NCBI GenBank assembly: GCA_045604525.1
Contig: JAZUOH010000043.1
Location: forward strand, 62,001 to 126,000
DNA length: 64,000 bases
Reading direction: 5' to 3'
Source of the DNA: UBA8612 sp045604525
Lineage (GTDB): Bacteria > Bacillota > Clostridia > Oscillospirales > Acutalibacteraceae
Notes under the pieces: model-generated
The model's input: the letters and a program-made list of their open reading frames with translations, nothing else
Told to the model about the DNA's origin: nothing
Database searches by the model: none
Shown: positions 8,346 through 15,219 of the stretch, one piece after another
How the letters are laid out: every line of letters begins with the position of its first letter
Numbering within the stretch: the stretch's first letter is position 1
Made by a program: the position numbers and the translations under genes

Positions 8346-8498
8346 TTATAAAACAGGCAAAGTGTGTACTTCTCCGAAAAGAATTATAAATATAAATTGT
8401 AAAATTTCGTATATCGTATTTCCGATTCCGTCGGGAAGTAATTCAAGTAAGTCGATAAAATCTCTATAGGCAAAAATAAAATCAATAGTTGAAAACAT
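8346..8498 (-). CDS. Small hypothetical protein, 50 residues
   Basis: A 51-codon frame with a textbook AGGAGG ending 9 bases before the ATG, which is why it is listed despite its size. The product is acidic at the front (F-I-D-L-L-E-L-L-P-D-G) and hydrophobic at the back (I-L-Q-F-I-F-I-I-L-F-G), like the amphipathic tails that end several secreted proteins in this genome. It may be a tiny membrane peptide or the remnant of the C-terminus of a lost secreted protein. It lies convergent to the lipoprotein gene. Confidence 0.4.
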   Translation of the reverse strand: MFSTIDFIFAYRDFIDLLELLPDGIGNTIYEILQFIFIILFGEVHTLPVL

Positions 8499-8629
8499 AA
8501 TCAGTTCCTCCTAAATTTTAAGTTTTATACTCTTCGTATGATTACGACTACCCGTGTGTTTTTTTGAAAAATTCGGCTATTTGGTGTGATATAACTTATC
8601 TCGTTGCCTCAATGCACCTGGAAAAATCT

Positions 8630-8831
8630 CTTTTATTGAGGCATTGCGACTGATGCTAATCAGGGGCGCCCATCGGGCGTCCGTTTTTGTTGTCATATCG
8701 CTTTTACGGCGGACGGCCAATGGCCGCCCTTACGAAATGGCATATAAGTTGATGTGATACAGCTTATCTCGTTTTATCGCTTTTATTCGCAATATCCCTT
8801 TTATTGAGGCATTGCGACTGATGCTAATCAG
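8630..8831. repeat. 34-bp direct repeats enclosing two palindromic modules
   Basis: The 34-bp sequence that begins CTTTTATTGAGGCATTG and ends GATGCTAATCAG occurs at 8630-8663 and again at 8798-8831. The second copy includes the purH stop codon and last bases. Between them lie two palindromes of the dispersed family: 8663-8683 (core GGGCGCCCATCGGGCGTCC) and 8707-8733 (core GGACGGCCAATGGCCGCCC). The other bases from 8500 to 8630 show no gene. Confidence 0.75.
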
Positions 8832-10378
8832 TGTTTGAAGTGGCGCATACCGCAGAATACCATTGCGATACCTGCTTCGTTGCAAGCCTTGATTGAGTCT
8901 TCGTCACGGATTGAGCCGCCCGGCTGAATGATAGCTGTGATGCCTGCTGCCTGAGCTGCCTTTACACAGTCATCAAACGGGAAGAATGCGTCGCTGCCCA
9001 TAACGCTGCCCTTTGCCTTGTCGCCTGCGTACTTGATAGCAAGCTCAAGTGCTGTGATACGGTTTGTCTGGCCGGGGCCGATACCTGTTGTAGCGTTATC
9101 CTTTGCAAGTGCAATGCCGTTGGATTTGGTGTGCTTTACAACCTTCCATACGAACATAAGCTGCTTCATTTCTTCCTCTGTGGGCTTTCTGTCTGTAACA
9201 CAAACGATGTCCTCTTCGTTGAGAAGCTCTGTGTCAAGCTCCTGAACAAGCAGACCGCCTGCAACCTTCTTCATGTCAACAAGACCCTTCTTGTTGGAAT
9301 CTGCAAGGTTGGGAAGCTCAAGAAGACGGATGTTCTTCTTTGCTGTGAGGATTTCAAGTGCCTTCTCGGAGAATTTGGGAGCAATGATGATTTCAAGGAA
9401 AATCTTTGCAAGCTCACTTGCTGTCTCTTCGTCAACCTCTCTGTTAAGAGCAACAATGCCGCCGAAGATTGAAACGGGGTCAGCGTTGTATGCGTTGAGA
9501 TATGCCTCGTGAATTGTCTTGCCGATACCTACACCGCAGGGGTTAGCGTGCTTAACACCGACTGCAACGGGCTCGTCAAAGCCGAATTCCTTGATAATAT
9601 CAAGTGCGCCGTTAGCATCGTTAATGTTGTTGTAGCTGAGTTCCTTGCCGTGAAGCTGCTTTGCAGCGGAAAGAACATTGTCTGCTGCACCGACCTCTGT
9701 GTAGAAAGCTGCCTTCTGGTGCGGATTCTCGCCGTAGCGCATATCCTGAACCTTTTCGAAGGTCATTGTGAAGCAGTTTGCAAACGGGTCTTCACCGCGC
9801 TGTTTTCTGAGGTATGTATTGATCATTGAGTCGTAGTTTGCTGTGTGCTCAAATACCTTGCCTGCAAGCTTGAACTTTGTCTCCTTGCTGGGTGCACCGT
9901 TAGCCTTGTATTCTTCGATAACAGTTGCATAGTCTGCAGGGTCAACAATAACTGCAACGTCCTGCCAATTCTTAGCAGCAGCACGAATCATTGTCGGGCC
10001 GCCGATGTCGATATTCTCAATAGCGTCCTCAAGTGTAACGTCGGGCTTGAGAATTGTCTGCTTGAAGGGATAGAGGTTGATTGCAACAACGTCAATCGGT
10101 GTAACCTCTAATTTTTCAAGCTGCTCCATGTGCTCGGGGTTTGAGCGCATTGCAAGAATACCTGCGTGTACCATCGGGTGAAGAGTCTTAACTCTGCCGT
10201 CAAGGCACTCGGGGAAGCCCGTGATATCTGAAACCTGTGTGCAGGGGATGCCTGCGTCTGCAACAGCCTTTGCTGTGCCGCCTGTGGAAACTATTTCAAA
10301 ACCAAGCTCGTAAAGCTCTTTTGCAAACTCTACAATGCCTGTCTTATCTGAAACGCTGAGAAGTGCTCTTCTTTTCAT
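8828..10378 (-). CDS. purH: Bifunctional AICAR formyltransferase / IMP cyclohydrolase
   Basis: Catalyses the last two steps of de novo IMP synthesis: formylation of AICAR with 10-formyl-THF, then ring closure. The 516-residue length is normal. The N-terminal cyclohydrolase domain (about 1-195) shows S-V-S-D-K-T-G, S-T-G-G-T and R-V-K-T-L-H-P; the C-terminal transferase domain shows the catalytic V-K-H-A-N-P-C-G and the end G-M-R-H-F-K-H. The start has AAGGAGG 9 bases upstream. It is the last gene of the purE-F-M-N-H operon, 18 bp after purN. Its TGA stop at the normal C-terminus shows that TGA is a true stop in this genome. Confidence 0.98.
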   Translation of the reverse strand: MKRRALLSVSDKTGIVEFAKELYELGFEIVSTGGTAKAVADAGIPCTQVSDITGFPECLDGRVKTLHPMVHAGILAMRSNPEHMEQLEKLEVTPIDVVAINLYPFKQTILKPDVTLEDAIENIDIGGPTMIRAAAKNWQDVAVIVDPADYATVIEEYKANGAPSKETKFKLAGKVFEHTANYDSMINTYLRKQRGEDPFANCFTMTFEKVQDMRYGENPHQKAAFYTEVGAADNVLSAAKQLHGKELSYNNINDANGALDIIKEFGFDEPVAVGVKHANPCGVGIGKTIHEAYLNAYNADPVSIFGGIVALNREVDEETASELAKIFLEIIIAPKFSEKALEILTAKKNIRLLELPNLADSNKKGLVDMKKVAGGLLVQELDTELLNEEDIVCVTDRKPTEEEMKQLMFVWKVVKHTKSNGIALAKDNATTGIGPGQTNRITALELAIKYAGDKAKGSVMGSDAFFPFDDCVKAAQAAGITAIIQPGGSIRDEDSIKACNEAGIAMVFCGMRHFKH

Positions 10379-10396
10379 TGTTATTGCCTCCTTGAT

Positions 10397-10987
10397 TTAC
10401 TTTCTTTCCTCGCACAGCTTTGCAACTGCGGCGGGAAGTATTTTCCATTCTGCCTGCTCCATAACTCTGCGCTGAAGTACCTCGGGTGTGTCACCGTCAA
10501 GCACGTCAACTGCCTTTTGTGCTATGATTCTGCCGCCGTCGGGTATTTCGTTTACAAAGTGCACCGTTGCACCCGTAACCTTAACGCCCTTCTCAAGTGC
10601 CGCCTCGTGCACCTTTAAGCCGTAGAAGCCTTTACCGCAGAAAGAGGGGATGAGAGCAGGGTGAACGTTTATGATTTTTTCGGGATATTTCTCAATAATT
10701 CTTTCGCTGAGTATTGTCATAAAGCCTGCAAGAACGATAAGGTCTGCCTTTGCTGACTCAAGCTCAGCTAAAAGTGCGGCTTCAAATTCCTCTGCGGTTT
10801 TGCCCTTGCGCTCAATTACAACACCGGGCACGCCTGCGTTTTTTGCTCGCTCAAGCGCATAAGCACCTGCGGCGCTTGAAATAACACGGACAAACTGACC
10901 GTGCGGAATCTGACCTGCCGCTTTTGCATCAAGCAATGCCTGCAGATTAGTGCCGCCGCCCGATACAAGAACAACTATGTTCAGCAT
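10397..10987 (-). CDS. purN: Phosphoribosylglycinamide formyltransferase
   Basis: The folate-dependent GAR transformylase, third step of IMP synthesis. 196 residues, normal for the family. Visible motifs: N-terminal V-L-V-S-G-G-G-T-N-L-Q-A-L, the L-A-G-F-M-T-I-L segment, and the active-site region I-N-V-H-P-A-L-I-P-S-F with the catalytic Asn/His, followed by G-A-T-V-H-F-V-N. The ATG overlaps the end of purM by 7 bp, so the two are likely translationally coupled. Confidence 0.97.
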   Translation of the reverse strand: MLNIVVLVSGGGTNLQALLDAKAAGQIPHGQFVRVISSAAGAYALERAKNAGVPGVVIERKGKTAEEFEAALLAELESAKADLIVLAGFMTILSERIIEKYPEKIINVHPALIPSFCGKGFYGLKVHEAALEKGVKVTGATVHFVNEIPDGGRIIAQKAVDVLDGDTPEVLQRRVMEQAEWKILPAAVAKLCEERK

Positions 10988-12015
10988 ATATCAACACCCT
11001 TGTCGCCCTTGATAACTTCGCCTATGATGTGTGCCTTTTCACCAATAGCGTTTACTGCTCTTACAGCCTCGTCAGCCTTGTCGGCAGAAACTGCAACGCA
11101 AAGACCTACGCCCATGTTGAAGGTGTTGAACATATCTCTCTCGGGGATGCCCTCGGAAGCGAGGAGGTTGAAGATGGGCTTTACGGGTACAGCCTTGCGC
11201 TCAATCTTTGCTCTCAGGTCGTTGCCGCTAAACATTCTCGGAATGTTCTCGTAGAAGCCGCCGCCTGTGATATGAGAAATGCCGTGAATCTTGCAGACAT
11301 CCTTGATTGCGGAGATTGTCTTGACATAAATCTTTGTGGGTGTGATAAGTTCTTCGCCGAGTGTCTTGCCGAGCTCATCAACATAAATCGAAAGTCTTTC
11401 GGGAGATACGTTGAAAGCCTTTCTTACAAGAGAGAAGCCGTTTGAGTGAACACCCGAGGACTCAACGCCGATAAGCACGTCGCCTGCCTGGATATTCTTG
11501 CCGTCGATAATATCCTTTCTGTCTGCAAGACCTACGCAGAAGCCTGCAAGGTCGTATTCGTCGTTTGTGTAAATGCCGGGCATCTCTGCTGTTTCGCCGC
11601 CTACAAGTGCACAGCCTGCCTGAACACAGCCGTCTGCAACACCGCTGACTATTGCTGCTACCTTCTCAGGAATGTTCTTTGCAACCGAGATATAGTCAAG
11701 GAAGAAAAGGGGCTTTGCGCCGGAGCAAGCAACGTCGTTTGCACACATAGCAACGCAGTCAATACCGACTGTGTTGTGAATGTCCATCATAAATGCAATT
11801 TTGAGCTTTGTGCCGACACCGTCTGTGCCCGAAACAAGCACGGGCTCTGTGATGCCTGTGAGGTTGGGGATGAACATACCGCCGAAGCCGCCGATTTCAT
11901 CAGCAACACCGGGGATTCTTGTACGCTCAACGTGTGCCTTCATAAGCTTGACAGCTTCGTAACCCTTTGTTACGTCAACGCCTGCCTCTTTGTAGCTGTT
12001 TGAATAACTTTCCAT
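10981..12015 (-). CDS. purM: Phosphoribosylformylglycinamidine cyclo-ligase (AIR synthetase)
   Basis: ATP-dependent closure of FGAM to AIR, fifth step of the pathway. 344 residues. It starts with Y-K-E-A-G-V-D-V-T-K-G-Y-E-A-V, has the G-T-D-G-V-G-T-K-L-K nucleotide loop, the G-G-E-T-A-E-M-P-G family signature and H-I-T-G-G-G-F-Y-E-N-I-P-R near the end. AAAGGAG lies upstream of the ATG. It sits 20 bp after purF and overlaps purN. Confidence 0.97.
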   Translation of the reverse strand: MESYSNSYKEAGVDVTKGYEAVKLMKAHVERTRIPGVADEIGGFGGMFIPNLTGITEPVLVSGTDGVGTKLKIAFMMDIHNTVGIDCVAMCANDVACSGAKPLFFLDYISVAKNIPEKVAAIVSGVADGCVQAGCALVGGETAEMPGIYTNDEYDLAGFCVGLADRKDIIDGKNIQAGDVLIGVESSGVHSNGFSLVRKAFNVSPERLSIYVDELGKTLGEELITPTKIYVKTISAIKDVCKIHGISHITGGGFYENIPRMFSGNDLRAKIERKAVPVKPIFNLLASEGIPERDMFNTFNMGVGLCVAVSADKADEAVRAVNAIGEKAHIIGEVIKGDKGVDIC

Positions 12016-12035
12016 TGTTAAAGCTCTCCTTTATA

Positions 12036-13460
12036 TCAAGTGATTTTTTTACTGTATTTATCAACGAAGTTTTCGCCTGTAACGTCAACGGGGTAATCGC
12101 CCGTGAAGCACGCACTGCAAAAATCTACGCCTGAGTTTTCTGCAACCTTCATCATTGAATCAAGGCTGAGGTAGCCGAGTGAATCTGCACCGATGAAGCG
12201 GCAGATTTCGTCGATATCGAGCTTGCAGGCAATAAGCTTGTCCTTTGAGCTGATATCTGTGCCGAAGTAGCAGGGGTTGATGAAGGGCGGAGAAGAAATT
12301 CTCATGTGAATCTCTTTTGCACCTGCATCACGGAGCTTTTTGATAAGCTTTGCACAGGTTGTTCCTCTGACAATTGAGTCGTCAACAAGCACTATTCTCT
12401 TGCCCTCAATTTCGTTGCCGAGGGGATTGAGCTTAATCTGTACCGAGCGCTCACGCTGCTTCTGCGTTGTCTGTATAAATGTTCTGCCGATATAGCGGTT
12501 TTTGATAAGTGCAAGACCGAAGGGAATGCCGGACTGATTTGCATAGCCTATTGCGGCATCAATGCCCGAATCGGGCACACCTGCAACAACATCAGCCTCT
12601 ACCGGATGCTCAATAGCGAGGAATTTACCTGCGTTGAGCCTTGCACGGTGTACGCTTGCACCGTCAATAATCGAGTCGGGCCTTGCAAGATAAACGTGCT
12701 CAAATATGCACATCGAGGTCTTTTGACCGCAGTTGTCGGTGTTACTGTAAACATCCTCGTCAGTTATGACAAGAATTTCGCCGGGCTTGATATCTCGTAT
12801 AAACTGACCGCCTATGCTCTGTATTGCGCAGGATTCGGAGGCAACAACGTAGCTGTCACCGAGCTTGCCGTAACAAAGCGGGCGGAAGCCCTTGGGGTCA
12901 CGCACTGCAATGAGCTTGTGCGGCGACATAAGGATGAAGGAATACGCACCCTCAAGCTTCTTCATAGCAGAAGAAATGGCTGTTTCAATGTTTTCTGATT
13001 TAAGTCTGTGGCGAGCTATGAGGTGAACTATCATCTCGGCGTTGCTGTTTGTCTGGAAAACCGAGCCGTCTGCTTCGAGATTTTTGCGAAGCTTTGCCGT
13101 GCTTACAAGCGAGCCGTTGTTTACAATTGAGATAGAGCCCTTTTCATAGCTCATAACCATGGGCTGTGAATTTATCTCGTCCTCTTCGCCCTGAGCGGAG
13201 TAGCGTACGTGACCTACTGCAACGTCGCCCTTGCCGTTTGCGGTGAGGGAATCGAGCTTGTCTTTGTTGAATACATCGGGAACGGTGCCGAGCTCTGTAA
13301 TGCAGTCAACCGTTTCGCCGTTTCTTACGGCGATACCGCAGCTTACTTGGCCACGGTGCTGAAGTGCATAAAGCGCAAGGTAGGTTTCCTGTACGGCATT
13401 GTGTTCGCGGTTACGGTTGAAAATACCGAATACGCCGCATTCTTCATGAATTGAAGACAT
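12036..13460 (-). CDS. purF: Amidophosphoribosyltransferase
   Basis: First committed step of purine synthesis: PRPP plus glutamine to phosphoribosylamine. 474 residues. The N-terminus H-E-E-C-G-V-F-G-I contains the glutaminase nucleophile Cys8 after a short propeptide, as in the Bacillus-type enzyme. The PRPP motif is V-L-V-D-D-S-I-V-R-G-T-T. Cysteines near residue 245 (S-M-C-I-F), in N-P-C-Y-F-G and in F-C-S-A-C-F match the pattern that holds the 4Fe-4S cluster in the oxygen-labile family branch. AGGGAGGT precedes the ATG; it follows purE by 23 bp. Confidence 0.97.
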   Translation of the reverse strand: MSSIHEECGVFGIFNRNREHNAVQETYLALYALQHRGQVSCGIAVRNGETVDCITELGTVPDVFNKDKLDSLTANGKGDVAVGHVRYSAQGEEDEINSQPMVMSYEKGSISIVNNGSLVSTAKLRKNLEADGSVFQTNSNAEMIVHLIARHRLKSENIETAISSAMKKLEGAYSFILMSPHKLIAVRDPKGFRPLCYGKLGDSYVVASESCAIQSIGGQFIRDIKPGEILVITDEDVYSNTDNCGQKTSMCIFEHVYLARPDSIIDGASVHRARLNAGKFLAIEHPVEADVVAGVPDSGIDAAIGYANQSGIPFGLALIKNRYIGRTFIQTTQKQRERSVQIKLNPLGNEIEGKRIVLVDDSIVRGTTCAKLIKKLRDAGAKEIHMRISSPPFINPCYFGTDISSKDKLIACKLDIDEICRFIGADSLGYLSLDSMMKVAENSGVDFCSACFTGDYPVDVTGENFVDKYSKKIT

Positions 13461-13483
13461 TTTATTGACCTCCCTTGTTCGGA

Positions 13484-13981
13484 TTAAAGCTGAGCAACCT
13501 GAGCGGCGAGAGCCGCATCCTTTTCAAGAACCTTTTCTGCCATTTCCTTCTTCATTGCTTCAAGTGCCTGTGCAAGTGAAGGCTCGCTGAGTGCAAGCAT
13601 CTGTACCGCAAGGATAGCAGCGTTTTCTGCGCCGTCGATTGCAACTGTTGCAACGGGAATGCCTGCGGGCATCTGTACTGTTGCAAGCAATGCATCAAGA
13701 CCGTCGAGCGTGGATGATTTAACGGGTATGCCGATGACGGGCAGGGTAGTGTGAGCGGCAAGAACACCGCCAAGGTGAGCTGCCTTGCCTGCTGCGGCGA
13801 TGATTACGCCAAAGCCGTTTGCAGCAGCGTTCTTGGAAAACTCAGCTGCAGCGTCGGGCGTTCTGTGTGCAGACATAACGTGTGCCTCGCACTCTACGCC
13901 GAACTCTTTAAGCTTTTTGATGGCTTTGCCAACTACCGGCAGGTCGCTGTCACTGCCCATAACGATTGCTACTTTCTTCAT
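13484..13981 (-). CDS. purE: N5-carboxyaminoimidazole ribonucleotide mutase
   Basis: Converts N5-CAIR to CAIR. 165 residues with the class I signatures I-V-M-G-S-D-S-D-L-P-V near the start, V-M-S-A-H-R-T-P at residues 36-43 and A-A-G-K-A-A-H-L-G-G-V. It is the first gene of the operon. No purK is seen in the window, nor purC, purD, purL or purB, so those steps must be encoded elsewhere. The long structured leader upstream is described separately. Confidence 0.97.
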   Translation of the reverse strand: MKKVAIVMGSDSDLPVVGKAIKKLKEFGVECEAHVMSAHRTPDAAAEFSKNAAANGFGVIIAAAGKAAHLGGVLAAHTTLPVIGIPVKSSTLDGLDALLATVQMPAGIPVATVAIDGAENAAILAVQMLALSEPSLAQALEAMKKEMAEKVLEKDAALAAQVAQL

Positions 13982-13989
13982 AGTAACGG

Positions 13990-14137
13990 TACCTCTTCTT
14001 CAAAGAATTAAGGCTGTCGCACCGTATAGGCGCAACAGCCCGATATTATTGTTCAAAGAATTCGGCAATGCGGCAAGGTGAGTATGCAAATCCGACTATT
14101 GAAAAGAGCATATAGCCACATCCCCTCATTCAAGATA
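13990..14137 (-). ncRNA. Structured leader or small RNA upstream of purE (6S RNA is one candidate)
   Basis: Downstream of a good promoter the minus strand can fold strongly. A long-range helix pairs GGGGATGTGGC (14125-14115) with GCCGCATTGCC (14074-14064), and inside it TATGC pairs with GCATA. A second 12-bp hairpin (14040-14029 with 14023-14012, with G-U pairs) is flanked on both sides by the 11-mer AATTCTTTGAA. No T run follows, so it is not a plain terminator. The stretch 14129-14046 is also an open 27-codon frame beginning M-R-G-C-G-Y-M-L-F, so a leader peptide is an alternative. From memory, 6S RNA genes often sit just before purE in Firmicutes; I cannot confirm that this is one. The purine-riboswitch core was not found. 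Confidence 0.4.
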
Positions 14138-14142
14138 AATAT

Positions 14143-14171
14143 ATTTTAATGTAAATGTGTGAATTTTTCAA
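14143..14171 (-). promoter_or_regulatory. Promoter of the purE leader and purine operon
   Basis: On the minus strand TTGAAA (14171-14166) and TAAAAT (14148-14143) are separated by 17 bp. Transcription would begin near 14136, only a few bases before the 27-codon frame, so that frame would be almost leaderless. Confidence 0.6.
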
Positions 14172-14275
14172 GACCTAAAGTTATGAAAATAATATTTTCT
14201 ACATATATATGTATATATTAAACAATCAATACTCCATTTTGGTGATTATAACCATTATAAAAGGGGCGAATATAA

Positions 14276-14821
14276 ATGAAAAAAGTTTCGGTTACGGTTT
14301 TATTTGCCGTTTTAATGCTTATGCTTTGCTCGTGTGTGCGTACGGGTGAAAAAGACAGTGTTGATTTTCTTTCCGCTATGATCAAAAACGGCTTTGACTG
14401 CACTGTAGCGGAAGCATCGAGCGGAGAACTTTTTAAAGAGAGCTGTTACATAAACGGCTGTAAGCTTTCGCTTTATTCTAACGGTGACGGTAAGCTCGTG
14501 CGTGTAAGCGTTACCTGTGTGCCGGAAAGCAGGGTGAATTTTATTCCGCTTGCGACACAGGCAGTTAAGGCGTTTTGCTCTTATACCGATGAAAACGTAA
14601 GTGATGTTTTTAAAACACTCGGTATAGGTGATTATCTTCCCGACGACAGCGGCGGTGTAAGGCAGTGTACGACCGAGTGGTATTCGTTTGACTTTACCTG
14701 CGATAAGGCAGGGGGTGCACTCGAGGTTACAAGCCTTAGGCTTGAGCCGCCGAGCACACCCGAGGTTACACTGAATACAACAGTTCCGTTTGTATCTTTA
14801 TCTGAAAAATCCCCGTCTTGA
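14276..14821 (+). CDS. Predicted lipoprotein of unknown function
   Basis: A 181-residue protein starting M-K-K-V-S-V-T-V-L-F-A-V-L-M-L-M-L-C-S-C; the end of this stretch is a plausible lipobox (L-C-S-C, modified Cys20). The body has no recognised domain. It contains several cysteines after the signal (for example E-S-C-Y-I-N-G-C), unusual for a small exported protein, and a proline-rich tail (L-E-P-P-S-T-P-E-V-T). An AAAGGGGCG ribosome site is upstream. Its end overlaps the convergent YlmC/YmxH gene by 24 bp. The 181-residue length and signal resemble clostridial hypothetical lipoproteins with no known role. Confidence 0.65.
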   Translation: MKKVSVTVLFAVLMLMLCSCVRTGEKDSVDFLSAMIKNGFDCTVAEASSGELFKESCYINGCKLSLYSNGDGKLVRVSVTCVPESRVNFIPLATQAVKAFCSYTDENVSDVFKTLGIGDYLPDDSGGVRQCTTEWYSFDFTCDKAGGALEVTSLRLEPPSTPEVTLNTTVPFVSLSEKSPS

Positions 14822-15082
14822 GCAGCCTCGCGGCGGCGCTGTGGGCGGAGTAAAGCAGACGATGATAATATCGTCACCAATCACGTCAACGTCGCACCAC
14901 GGCACACGTATGTCGTTTTCGCAGGCATAGGGTGAAAACATTCTGCCGCCTCGGCAGATAACAAGGTTTATCACCTGCCCGTTGCATGCATCAATTTCAA
15001 CATCGCACACATGGCCAAGCCTGCAACCGTCCTTTTTGTTAATCACTTCTTTTGTTCTGAGGTTGGCAATACAGTGCTGCAT
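14798..15082 (-). CDS. YlmC/YmxH family PRC-barrel protein
   Basis: A 94-residue protein with the family pattern: R-T-K-E-V-I-N near the start, G-C-R-L-G-H-V-C-D-V-E-I-D, then N-G-Q-V-I-N-L-V-I, a loop with R-M-F-S-P, and V-P-W-C-D-V-D-V-I-G-D-D-I-I-I-V. The family is found mainly in endospore formers and has a PRC-barrel fold; the exact role is not settled. The last 12 residues (P-P-R-G-C-S-R-R-G) look like a run-on beyond the usual end, in the region that overlaps the convergent lipoprotein gene. Confidence 0.8.
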   Translation of the reverse strand: MQHCIANLRTKEVINKKDGCRLGHVCDVEIDACNGQVINLVICRGGRMFSPYACENDIRVPWCDVDVIGDDIIIVCFTPPTAPPRGCSRRGFFR

Positions 15083-15144
15083 AAAAACACCTCCGATTAT
15101 TATGAAAAGAGCACAAAAATATATATGAAAATTTTACTTCAAAC

Positions 15145-15172
15145 TTGATAACTTATACTTTAATTTTACAAT
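15145..15172 (+). promoter_or_regulatory. Probable promoter of the alpha-mannosidase gene
   Basis: TTGATA at 15145-15150 and TACAAT at 15167-15172 with a 16-bp spacer lie 48 bp before the GTG start. The open frame continues upstream over this promoter, which supports the GTG at 15220 as the true start. Confidence 0.5.
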
Positions 15173-15219
15173 ATATTGTGTTAAACTGTCGGTATCAATA
15201 TGTTTGGAGGTATATAACA

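Noticed and set aside
9131..13454. Long plus-strand frames opposite purH, purM and purF
   Set aside because: They are antisense shadows of strongly conserved genes, rich in Cys and Val from reversed codon bias, with no start signals.
13982..14275. Purine riboswitch before purE
   Set aside because: The conserved core and the two loop sequences that pair in purine riboswitches are not present on the minus strand.
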